DNA of 64,000 bases from Novosphingobium panipatense. Lineage in GTDB: Bacteria > Pseudomonadota > Alphaproteobacteria > Sphingomonadales > Sphingomonadaceae. Numbering within the stretch: position 1 is the first letter of the stretch; the number at the start of each line of letters is the position of its first letter. Location: NCBI RefSeq assembly GCF_002149965.1, contig NZ_MSQB01000024.1, forward strand, positions 27,450 through 91,449, read 5' to 3'. The notes under the pieces are model-generated. The model was not told where the DNA came from, did no database searches, and saw only the letters and a list, made by a program, of their open reading frames with translations. Made by a program: the position numbers and the translations under genes. Below are positions 33,202 through 40,692 of the stretch, in pieces.

Positions 33202-33867
33202 ATGATGATCGCAAGTGATGACAGCGGGGAAACTGTGCCGGGCCAATGCGCGCCGCTGCGCATCGGCGACAGGGCGCCGCGATTCTTGGCGCGCAGCACG
33301 CAGGGGCCGATCGATCTCGACGACTATCGCGGGTCCTGGCTGATCCTGTTTTCCCATCCTGCCGATTTCACGCCGGTCTGCACCAGTGAAGTGGTCGCGT
33401 TGGCGCGGGCGGCGCCGCAGTTTGCGGAGCTGGGATGCAGGCTGCTCGGGCTCTCTGTGGACAGTCTCTATTCGCATCTCGCGTGGATCAGGCTGATTCG
33501 CGACACGGCCGGCGTCACCATCGACTTTCCGATCATCGAGGATCCCACCATGGAGGTCGCTCGGGCCTATGGCATGGTCGGCGCCGATGCGCGGGACAGC
33601 GGCACTGTGCGGATGACCTGTTTCATCGATCCCGACGGGGTGCTTCAGGCGAGCAACAGCTATCCGTTGACCGTTGGGCGATCGATCCCGGAAATGCTTC
33701 GCGTCCTGACCGCGCTTCAGGCGGTGCGGGATGGCGCGGGGCTGGCCCCGGCCGACTGGCAGCCGGGGGCACCGCTGCTGGGGCTGCCGGGGGAGACGGC
33801 CGAGGCCGCGCTGGCGTCCGAGGATCCGGCGGGTTGGTTCCACGCCTCTCTGGGTAAGCAGGGCTGA
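33202..33867 (+). CDS. Peroxiredoxin, 1-Cys (Prx6) type
   Basis: A 221-residue thiol peroxidase. The peroxidatic motif is in SHPADFTPVCTSEVVALAR (Cys near residue 61), with the PVCT of the Prx6 group. A second Cys (RMTCF) occupies the usual position for that group rather than a classical resolving cysteine, so this is probably a 1-Cys enzyme that relies on an external reductant. GVTIDFPIIEDPTMEVARAYGM is the typical middle block. The C-terminal extension continues to GWFHASLGKQG. It reduces hydrogen peroxide or organic peroxides. The ArsR gene starts five bases after its stop, and the cyd genes follow. Confidence 0.9.
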   Translation: MMIASDDSGETVPGQCAPLRIGDRAPRFLARSTQGPIDLDDYRGSWLILFSHPADFTPVCTSEVVALARAAPQFAELGCRLLGLSVDSLYSHLAWIRLIRDTAGVTIDFPIIEDPTMEVARAYGMVGADARDSGTVRMTCFIDPDGVLQASNSYPLTVGRSIPEMLRVLTALQAVRDGAGLAPADWQPGAPLLGLPGETAEAALASEDPAGWFHASLGKQG

Positions 33868-33871
33868 CGCG

Positions 33872-34264
33872 ATGGACGGGGATATTGCTTTCGAGCTTGA
33901 GCAGACGGCCGAAGTGCTGCGCGCCCTGGCCCACCCGATACGCCTGCAGATCCTGCACGCCATTCGCGGTGGGCAGCTTTCGGTCGGTGAAATCGAGGAG
34001 GCTACCGGCATAGGCCAGCCCGGCCTGTCGCAGCAGCTTTCGATCCTGCGCAAGGCGGAGCTGGTCCTTTCGGAGCGCAGCGGCAAGCAGGTGTTCTATC
34101 GGACCGACAGGACGCGCCTGGCCGAGACTTGCGCAGCGCTGACCGCGCTCGGCGGGCCCTCCGGGGAAAGTCCGCCGCCAGTTCGGGAGGCTGCGGATTC
34201 CACCGCTTCCGGCGGCACCGCGCCGCAAGGCGGGGCGGCCCGCTTCGCGCGGGTATTTCGCTGA
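33872..34264 (+). CDS. ArsR/SmtB family transcriptional regulator
   Basis: A 130-residue winged helix-turn-helix protein. The fold is seen in LRALAHPIRLQILHAIRGGQLSV (helices 1-2), then ATGIGQPGLSQQLSILRKAELVLSERSGKQVFYR (recognition helix and wing). Only one Cys is present (ETCAAL), so it does not match the two-Cys sulfide sensors BigR/SqrR or the classical metal sites; the signal is unknown. The C-terminal 30 residues are low-complexity (SGESPPP...GGTAPQGG). It starts five bases after the peroxiredoxin stop, so the pair is one operon, and it converges on cydC. A link to redox or sulfur stress is inferred from context. Confidence 0.88.
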   Translation: MDGDIAFELEQTAEVLRALAHPIRLQILHAIRGGQLSVGEIEEATGIGQPGLSQQLSILRKAELVLSERSGKQVFYRTDRTRLAETCAALTALGGPSGESPPPVREAADSTASGGTAPQGGAARFARVFR

Positions 34265-34269
34265 ACGGA

Positions 34270-35883
34270 TCAGGCAAGTTCGGCGATCTGGAGACTCTTT
34301 TCGCATAGTGCGAGCGGCACCGGGCGATGCGAGACGAGGATCAGGCCGGTGCCGGTCCGGTCCAGCCAGTGCCGCAGGCTGTCCACCAGCCTTGCTTCGG
34401 TGTCGCGGTCCAGCCCTTCGCTGGGCTCGTCCAGCACGAGCCAGGGGCGGCCGCCCAGCAGGGCGCGGGCGAGCGAGAGGCGCTTGCGCTCGCCGCCCGA
34501 GAGAATGCCGCCGCCCTCGCTGACGGGCGTGTCGAGGCCGGTCTCGTCGCGGGCGATGCGGCGATCCAGTTGGGCTATCTTCAGCGCTTCCCACATTTCC
34601 GCCTCGCTGACGCCGGGGCGCGCCAGGCGCAGATTGTCGGCCACGGTGCCGATCAGCACCGGTGCGTCCTGCGGAGAGAGAGCGAACTGGCCGTTCAGCA
34701 CTGCGGCGGGCAAGGCGGCAATGGGCTCGCCGCGCAGGCGCAGATCCGCGACCGGTTCCTGCATGCCCGCCAGGGCCAGCAGCAGGCGCGTCTTGCCCGA
34801 GCCGGAGGGGCCGACGATGGCGACTCGCGCGCCGGGTTCGAAGCGGTGGCGCCCTAGCGCGAGCGTGCCGGGCGCCGCCGTGACCGGCTGGTGCAGCGCC
34901 GGGTCGAGCGCATTGAGCGCGGCGATCCGCCGCAGGCCGGCTTCCAGCGAGGCGCGGCGGAGGAGGCTGCGGGAAAGCCCGCCCGTGCCTTCCACGGCGG
35001 AAGCCGTGGCCAGCATGGCGAGGGCGACCATCGGCGCCGATTCGCGGGCCAGCAACAGGACCCCGGCGACCGCGAGTGCGCCGTAGATCGATAGCAGGGC
35101 GCCCTGAAGCGCCTCGGCCCGGAACAGGCGCCGGCGGGCCTCGTCGAGGCGGTGGGCGATCGGTTCCAGTTCGGCATGGGCCTGATCGGCGAGGCCGTAG
35201 GCGGCGATTTCGGCGCGCGATCCGGCCAGTTCGACATAGCGGGTGCGCAAGTCGCCCAGCGCTGCGGCGGCTTCCTCCGCCGGTGCATGGGTCAATGCTG
35301 CCGATATGCGGCTGAACAGGAAAGGCAGTGCGGCCATCATCGCTGCCAGGAACAGCAGCGCTCGCCATCCGCCGAACGCGACGAGTGCAAGGCTGACGAG
35401 CGCGGAAACCACGGCGGCGTGGCGCGCCGGTTGGCGGATGACCAGGTCTTCCAGGGCTTCCACGTCGTCGATCAGGCGGGTGCTGGCCTCGCCCGGCGAC
35501 GTGTCCGGGGCATGGCGGCTGTCCTGTGCGGCCAGCTTGTCGAACAGTGCGCCGCGCAGATCCGCCATGCCTTCCAGCGCGACCTTGTGCGACAGCAGCC
35601 GCTCGCCATAGCGCGCGAGCGTGCGTACGATAGCGAGCAGGCGGATCGCGGCGCTGGGGATCAGGTAGTTGAAGGCCATGGCGGTGGCGACGCCTGCCGA
35701 TCCGGCGAGCGCCGCAGCGGTCAGGAACCAGCCCGAGACGGCGAGCAGGCCGATCGCGGCCAGGGCGGCAAGGCCCGCGCAGAGGCTGGCGAAAAAGAGG
35801 TGGCGGCGGGCGAGCCCGGCTGTTTCCAGCACTGCGGGGCGGGCGATGTCGGGAGAGCTATTCACTTCAGGAGAAGTATTCAC
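34270..35883 (-). CDS. cydC: Thiol reductant ABC exporter subunit CydC
   Basis: A 537-residue fused ABC exporter half: six-helix membrane domain (about residues 20-310), then an ATPase with Walker A GPSGSGKTR, signature LSGGERKR and Walker B WLVLDEPSEGLD. With CydD it exports cysteine or glutathione to the periplasm, which is needed for assembly of cytochrome bd. The GTG at 35883 overlaps the stop of cydD (GTGA), so both are translated together. The frame extends upstream to 36027, but that part lies inside the cydD coding region. It is followed by the convergent ArsR gene. Confidence 0.93.
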   Translation of the reverse strand: MNTSPEVNSSPDIARPAVLETAGLARRHLFFASLCAGLAALAAIGLLAVSGWFLTAAALAGSAGVATAMAFNYLIPSAAIRLLAIVRTLARYGERLLSHKVALEGMADLRGALFDKLAAQDSRHAPDTSPGEASTRLIDDVEALEDLVIRQPARHAAVVSALVSLALVAFGGWRALLFLAAMMAALPFLFSRISAALTHAPAEEAAAALGDLRTRYVELAGSRAEIAAYGLADQAHAELEPIAHRLDEARRRLFRAEALQGALLSIYGALAVAGVLLLARESAPMVALAMLATASAVEGTGGLSRSLLRRASLEAGLRRIAALNALDPALHQPVTAAPGTLALGRHRFEPGARVAIVGPSGSGKTRLLLALAGMQEPVADLRLRGEPIAALPAAVLNGQFALSPQDAPVLIGTVADNLRLARPGVSEAEMWEALKIAQLDRRIARDETGLDTPVSEGGGILSGGERKRLSLARALLGGRPWLVLDEPSEGLDRDTEARLVDSLRHWLDRTGTGLILVSHRPVPLALCEKSLQIAELA

Positions 35884-37553
35884 AGGGCAATCTCCCGGCG
35901 TGCAGCTGCGATCAGGGCGGCATCGTGGGTGGCGACGAGGATGCAGCGCTCGGCGGAAAGCGTCACCAGCAGGGTGATGATCGCGGCTGCGGAGGCTTCG
36001 TCGAGGTCGGCGGTGGGTTCGTCGCAAAGGATCAGCGGGCGGCCCGAGAGGATCGCGCGGGCGAGGCCGATGCGGCGGCGCTCGCCGCCGGAAAGGCCGG
36101 AGCCGGCATGGTCCACGGCCATGGCCAGGCCGCCGCGCCGGTCCAGCACGTCGCCAAGGCCCACTTGCCGGGCCACCGCCAGCACTTCGGCGTCGCGGGT
36201 GCCGGGCGCGGCCAGCGCGAGGTTATGGCCGAGCGTTCCGGTCATCAGCAGCGGACGCTGCGCCGCCCAGGCTACCGAATCCGGCGGCAGGGCCGCGCCC
36301 GAAAGCGTGGCGATATGACCCGAGGCGGGCACGAGCTGTCCGGCAATGGCGGCAAGGGTGCTGGTCTTGCCGCTGCCGGTCGGGCCAGAGAGGGCGGCAA
36401 GGTCGCCTGCTGCCAGTTCAAAGCTGAGCGGGCCCACGGAAATGCCGGGAAAGGCCAGTCTCAGGTGTTCCACATGAAGCCCGTCGAAGGCTGTGGCGGG
36501 TTCATGCGAAGATGGCTTCGGCGCCGCGGGCTGTTCGTCGAGGGGCGCGAGCGCCTTGGCAGCGGCTTCGCCCAGTTGCTTCTCGTGATAGGCGGCGGCG
36601 AGGCGGCGCATCGGCAGGTAGAATTCCGGGGCCATGGCCAGCACGAAGAAGGCGGGGACGAGCGTGAGCTTTTCCGGCGCCGGGAAGGGCAGCAGGCCGA
36701 GCAGGGAGAAGCCGCAATAGACCGCGACCAGCGCGATCGAGAGGGCGGAGAAAAATTCCAGCACGGCATTGGACAGGAAGGCGGTGCGCAGGACGGTGAC
36801 GGTGCGCCGGGCGACGTCGCCGGTGGCCGCGCGCACTTGCCTGCCGATCCGTGCTTCTGCGCCGAAATGGCGGATCAGCGGCAGGTGCGTCACCCGGTCC
36901 ACGAACAGCCCGGACAGGGCGCCCAGCGCGTCCAGCTGGCGCTCGGCCGCGCGGCGGGATGCCGTGCCCGCCAGGATCATGCCGAGCGTGAAAGGCACCA
37001 GTGTCGCCAGCATGATCGCCGCCGCCACCCAGCTTGCCGGGGTGACGATCAGGGCGACCACAAGGGGGCCGACTATGGCGTTGATCCTTATAGGGGAAAA
37101 CCGCTGGTCACGATTCTCGATCGCCATGCTATGGTCGAGGGCAAGGTTTGCGCTTTCGCCTGAGGAGATCGGTCTCGCCAGTCGTCCGCCCAGCAGCTTC
37201 TGCCAGAGCCCGGCCCGTCGTGTGCGGCTGGCGGCCTGCGCTGCCCCCACCGCCAGCCGGTCGACCGAGCAGACGGCGAACGCGCGTAGCAGCGCGCCGC
37301 AGACTATCCATGCAGCCGGGGTCAGGAGCGTGACGCCCCCCGATGCTCCATGCTTTGTCGCAATCGCGCCGACGCCGCTTGCCACACCCCACGCGAAGAG
37401 CGCGGCACCAGCCACATCGACAAGCCAGGCAGCGGGGATCAGTACCCGTGCAAATTTGACATAGATCAAATTAAATAAACCATGTAAGTAAAGTTTGACA
37501 GCTTTTCGAAGCAAGCCTAACGCGACCCTACGAAACCAACTAGCTTGAGGCAA
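35880..37553 (-). CDS. cydD: Thiol reductant ABC exporter subunit CydD
   Basis: Partner of CydC. Membrane domain with typical blocks VTHLPLIRHFGAEARIGRQV and LSIALVAVYCGFSLLG, and an ATPase with Walker A GPTGSGKTS, signature LSGGERRR and Walker B LILCDEPTADLD. The length is near the family's 560-590 residues. The start is uncertain: the longest frame begins at a TTG (37553) that has GGAG about nine bases upstream, yet the FNR-type box lies inside the first 35 codons. A later start cannot be excluded, since no ATG exists in that stretch. It is divergent from cydABX. Confidence 0.92.
   Translation of the reverse strand: MPQASWFRRVALGLLRKAVKLYLHGLFNLIYVKFARVLIPAAWLVDVAGAALFAWGVASGVGAIATKHGASGGVTLLTPAAWIVCGALLRAFAVCSVDRLAVGAAQAASRTRRAGLWQKLLGGRLARPISSGESANLALDHSMAIENRDQRFSPIRINAIVGPLVVALIVTPASWVAAAIMLATLVPFTLGMILAGTASRRAAERQLDALGALSGLFVDRVTHLPLIRHFGAEARIGRQVRAATGDVARRTVTVLRTAFLSNAVLEFFSALSIALVAVYCGFSLLGLLPFPAPEKLTLVPAFFVLAMAPEFYLPMRRLAAAYHEKQLGEAAAKALAPLDEQPAAPKPSSHEPATAFDGLHVEHLRLAFPGISVGPLSFELAAGDLAALSGPTGSGKTSTLAAIAGQLVPASGHIATLSGAALPPDSVAWAAQRPLLMTGTLGHNLALAAPGTRDAEVLAVARQVGLGDVLDRRGGLAMAVDHAGSGLSGGERRRIGLARAILSGRPLILCDEPTADLDEASAAAIITLLVTLSAERCILVATHDAALIAAARREIAL
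37456..37469. promoter_or_regulatory. FNR/Anr-type box between cydDC and cydABX
   Basis: TTGACATAGATCAA fits the consensus TTGAT-N4-ATCAA with one mismatch (C for T in the left half). It lies about 140 bases upstream of cydA, within or near the 5' end of cydD, in a locally AT-rich stretch. Control of cytochrome bd by an oxygen-responsive FNR-type regulator is well known. No fnr gene is inside this window. Confidence 0.7.
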
Positions 37554-37597
37554 ACGCTTTCTCTCCGCCTCAAGCCGCTAAAACGGCGGGATTCGAC

Positions 37598-39184
37598 ATG
37601 ATCGACATGGCAGTGGTTGAACTATCACGGCTGCAGTTCGCCTTGACGGCGCTGTACCATTTCCTCTTCGTTCCCCTGACGTTGGGCCTTTCCTTCATTC
37701 TTGTAATTACGGAAAGTGTATATGTCATAACCGATCGTCCCATCTGGAGGGACGTCACCCGGTTCTGGGGCAAGCTCTTCGGCATCAACTTCGTGCTCGG
37801 CGTGGCCACCGGCCTCACCATGGAGTTCGAATTCGGCACCAACTGGGCCTATTACTCGCACTATGTGGGAGACATCTTCGGTGCCCCGCTGGCGATCGAG
37901 GGCCTCATGGCCTTCTTCCTTGAAGCCACGTTCGTCGGCCTGATGTTCTTCGGCTGGGATCGCCTTTCCAAACGCGGCCACCTGCTGACGACGATCATGG
38001 TCGCGGTCGGCTCCAACCTCTCGGCGCTGTGGATTCTCATCGCCAACGGCTGGATGCAGCACCCCACGGGGGCGGTGTTCAACCCCGAGACGATGCGCAT
38101 GGAGGTGTCCAACTTCAAGGACGTCCTCTTCAACCCGGTGGCCCAGGCCAAGTTCGTCCACACCGTCAGCGCGGGCTATGTCTGCGCCGCCGTCTTCGTG
38201 CTGGGCGTTTCGTGCTACTACCTGCTGCGCGGCCGCCATATCGAGCTTGCCAAGCGCAGCTTCACCGTGGCCGCCGCCTTCGGCCTCGCCTCCTCGCTTT
38301 CGGTCGTGGTGCTGGGCGACGAGAGCGGTTACGCGCTTACCGACAACCAGCAGATGAAGCTGGCCGCGATGGAAGGCATGTGGGAGACCGAGAAGGCCCC
38401 CGCCGGTCTGACGCTCTTCGGCATTCCCTCCAACTCCGCGCACGAGACCGCCTACGAGATCAAGGTGCCCTATGTGCTGGGCCTGATCGCCACGCGCAGT
38501 CTCTCGGGCGAAGTCGCCGGTATCGTGCCGCTGGTGGAACGTGCCGACTATCGCATCCGCCAGGGCGTGATCGCCTATGACGCGGTGGAGAAGCTCAAGG
38601 TAAACCGTAACGACCTGGCCGCGCGCGAGGCGTGGGAGCGTCACAAGAGCGACCTCGGCTATGCCCTGCTGCTCAAGCGCTTCGTGGCCGATCCGCGTCA
38701 GGCAGACGACGCCACGATCGAGAAGGCGGCCTGGAGCACCGTGCCCAACGTACCGGCGCTGTTCTTCATGTTCCGCATCATGGCGGGGCTGGGCTTCTTC
38801 TTCATCGTGTTCTTCGCCACCGCCTTCGCCTTCTCGGTGCGCCGCCGCTTCGATCGCAAGTGGTTCCTGCGTGCCGCGGTCCTCGCCATGCCGCTGCCGT
38901 GGCTGGCGATCGAGATCGGCTGGCTCGTCGCCGAACTGGGCCGCCAGCCCTGGGCGGTGGACGGGGTGCTGCCGACCTTCCTGGGCGCATCGAGCCTGAC
39001 GACGACGCAGATCTGGGCGACGATCTTCGGCTTCACCGCGCTCTATGGAATCATGGCGGTGATCGAGGTGAAGCTCATGCTCTCGACCATCCGCCACGGT
39101 CCCGAAGTCTACGAGGGCTACGAAGGCCAGCCTTCGCCCGAGCGCGCGCCCGCCACAACCTTCACCGCCATTCCGGCCGAGTAA
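37598..39184 (+). CDS. cydA: Cytochrome bd ubiquinol oxidase subunit I
   Basis: The 528-residue haem-bearing subunit of the bd oxidase. The haem b595 ligand His is in ALTALYHFLF (residue 21). The b558 ligands are in AKFVHTVSAGY (His) and FFMFRIMAGLG (Met). The conserved GRQPW occurs in AELGRQPWAV. The periplasmic Q loop (ETAYEIKVPYVLGLIATRS) is the long type seen in E. coli CydA. The ATG at 37598 has a GGCGGG upstream; the ATG at 37607 is an alternative. It oxidises ubiquinol with high oxygen affinity and gives resistance to nitric oxide and peroxide. cydB follows after 13 bases. Confidence 0.97.
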   Translation: MIDMAVVELSRLQFALTALYHFLFVPLTLGLSFILVITESVYVITDRPIWRDVTRFWGKLFGINFVLGVATGLTMEFEFGTNWAYYSHYVGDIFGAPLAIEGLMAFFLEATFVGLMFFGWDRLSKRGHLLTTIMVAVGSNLSALWILIANGWMQHPTGAVFNPETMRMEVSNFKDVLFNPVAQAKFVHTVSAGYVCAAVFVLGVSCYYLLRGRHIELAKRSFTVAAAFGLASSLSVVVLGDESGYALTDNQQMKLAAMEGMWETEKAPAGLTLFGIPSNSAHETAYEIKVPYVLGLIATRSLSGEVAGIVPLVERADYRIRQGVIAYDAVEKLKVNRNDLAAREAWERHKSDLGYALLLKRFVADPRQADDATIEKAAWSTVPNVPALFFMFRIMAGLGFFFIVFFATAFAFSVRRRFDRKWFLRAAVLAMPLPWLAIEIGWLVAELGRQPWAVDGVLPTFLGASSLTTTQIWATIFGFTALYGIMAVIEVKLMLSTIRHGPEVYEGYEGQPSPERAPATTFTAIPAE

Positions 39185-39197
39185 GACGGAGGCCACA

Positions 39198-40346
39198 ATG
39201 ACCATACCCTTCGACTACGAAACGATGCGGCTGATCTGGTGGGTGCTGATGGGCGTCCTGCTCATCGGCTTCGCCCTGACCGACGGCTTCGACCTTGGCT
39301 CGGCCTCGCTCCTGCCCTTCGTGGGCCGCACCGATGCCGAGCGCCGCATGGTGATCAATGCCATCGGCCCGACCTGGGAAGGCAACCAGGTCTGGTTCAT
39401 CCTCGGCGGCGGCGCCATTTTCGCCGCCTGGCCCTTCGTCTACGCGGTGAGCTTCTCGGGCTTCTACATCGCGATGTTCCTGGTGCTTTCCGCCTTCATC
39501 CTGCGCCCGGTCGGCTTCAAGTACCGTTCGAAGAAGCCCGATCCGGCTTGGCGCGCGCGCTGGGACTGGGCGCTGTTCGTCGGCGGCTTCGTACCCGCGC
39601 TGGTCTTCGGCGTGGCGGTGGGCAATGTCCTCCAGGGCGTGCCCTTCCGGCTCGATAGCGACATGCGCAGCTTCTACGAAGGCACGCTGCTCGGCCTGTT
39701 CAGCCCCTTCGCCCTGCTCGGCGGGCTCGTCTCGGTGGCGATGCTGGTCCTGCACGGCGCGGGCTGGTTGACGCTCAAGCTGGAGGACGGCCCGGTGCGC
39801 GACCGTGCGCAGCGCTTCGGCCAGGTCGCCGCGCTCGCAGCCTTCGTGCTCTACGCTTTGGGCGGTGTCTGGCTGGCGATGGGCGATATCGGCTACCGCC
39901 TGGTCGGCACGGTCGATCCGCTCGGCCCCTCCAACCCGCGCATGGCCGAGGCCGCCCACGCGGCCGGGGCATGGCTTGCCAACTACGGCGCGCATCCCTG
40001 GATGATCCTGGCGCCGTTGCTGGGCCTCGCCGGACCGCTGGTGGCGCTCCTGGGCATTCGCGGACGCAAGGACGTGCTGGTCTTCGCGGGATCCTCGATG
40101 GCGAACCTCGGCATCATCGCCTCGGTCGGCCTGTCGATGTTCCCCTTCATCCTGCCCAGCTCGATCGACGCACGCTCCAGTCTGCTGGTGTGGAACGCCT
40201 CGTCCAGCCACACCACGCTGTTCATCATGCTGCTGGTGACGCTGATCTTCCTGCCGATCGTGCTGGCCTATACGGCCTGGGCCTACAAGGTCATGTTCGG
40301 CCGGATCACGACGCGCGACGTGAATCTCAACCCCGATTTCTACTGA
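39198..40346 (+). CDS. cydB: Cytochrome bd ubiquinol oxidase subunit II
   Basis: A 382-residue polytopic partner of CydA, with the characteristic LIGFALTDGFDLGSASLLPFVG near residues 18-39, GPTWEGNQVWFILGGGAIFAAWP (about 57-79) and FYIAMFLVLSAFILRPVGF. The full length is that of E. coli CydB (379). GGAGG lies eight bases upstream of the ATG. It pairs with CydA in the four-helix core structure. It is followed ten bases later by the small subunit gene. Confidence 0.97.
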   Translation: MTIPFDYETMRLIWWVLMGVLLIGFALTDGFDLGSASLLPFVGRTDAERRMVINAIGPTWEGNQVWFILGGGAIFAAWPFVYAVSFSGFYIAMFLVLSAFILRPVGFKYRSKKPDPAWRARWDWALFVGGFVPALVFGVAVGNVLQGVPFRLDSDMRSFYEGTLLGLFSPFALLGGLVSVAMLVLHGAGWLTLKLEDGPVRDRAQRFGQVAALAAFVLYALGGVWLAMGDIGYRLVGTVDPLGPSNPRMAEAAHAAGAWLANYGAHPWMILAPLLGLAGPLVALLGIRGRKDVLVFAGSSMANLGIIASVGLSMFPFILPSSIDARSSLLVWNASSSHTTLFIMLLVTLIFLPIVLAYTAWAYKVMFGRITTRDVNLNPDFY

Positions 40347-40356
40347 GGACAAGACG

Positions 40357-40473
40357 ATGTGGTACTTCTCATGGATCCTCGGCGTCAGCCTCGCCGTCGG
40401 CTTCGGCATCATCAACGGCGTGTGGCACGAGTTCCACACCGATCCTGCCGATGAGCACACCGTGCTCGACTGA
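40357..40473 (+). CDS. cydX: Cytochrome bd accessory subunit CydX/CbdX
   Basis: A 38-residue single-helix protein (starts MWYFSWILGVSLAVGFGI, then INGVWHE). The tryptophan-rich N-terminus and W-x-E at the end of the helix match CydX/YbgT, which stabilises the haem site of cytochrome bd. An acidic C-terminus (DPADEHTVLD) faces the periplasm. A GAGGACAAG precedes the ATG. It completes a cydABX operon, which is followed by a strong terminator. Short length often causes it to be missed. Confidence 0.92.
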   Translation: MWYFSWILGVSLAVGFGIINGVWHEFHTDPADEHTVLD

Positions 40474-40491
40474 CTTCAGGGTCGGCGCATG

Positions 40492-40527
40492 AAAAAGGGC
40501 AGGGGGCCGATGGCTTCCTGCCCTTTT
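40492..40527 (+). terminator. Rho-independent terminator of cydABX
   Basis: AAAAGGGCAGG (40493-40503) and CCTGCCCTTTT (40517-40527) form an 11-bp stem with a 13-base loop. The terminal T run completes the signal 19 bases after the cydX stop. Confidence 0.88.
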
Positions 40528-40536
40528 CGTTTCTTG

Positions 40537-40692
40537 AAAATCCGCCGCAGGCGGATTTTGGCGGCACCGGCCCCCAAGTAACTCAGGCGCCCCACCCGAC
40601 CTCCCGTCAGGATACACTCGTGGGAGGTCGGGTGGGGGAGTGGGCCGGTGCCGCATCAAAAATGCCCTTCAGGCATTTTTCAAACAGACTCT
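40537..40692. repeat. Composite three-hairpin repeat element, copy B
   Basis: The same arrangement as 12827-12969. Hairpin 1 is AAAATCCGCC/GGCGGATTTT (40537-40559). The long hairpin has its right arm at 40621-40654, 32-33 of 34 bases matching copy A. Its left arm starts at 40561 and is altered by an inserted stretch (about 12 bases including AAGTAACTCAGG). Hairpin 3 (40658-40680) is AAAAATGCC/GGCATTTTT, followed by the same CAAACAGACTCT end. The last base touches the gabD stop codon. Confidence 0.9.

Noticed and set aside
33872..34264. BigR/SqrR-type sulfide sensor
   Set aside because: Those regulators need two conserved cysteines; only one Cys is present here.
35884..36027. Longer N-terminus for CydC
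   Set aside because: These 48 codons overlap the ATPase end of cydD and are basic and Pro-rich. A GTG overlapping the cydD stop is a better start.
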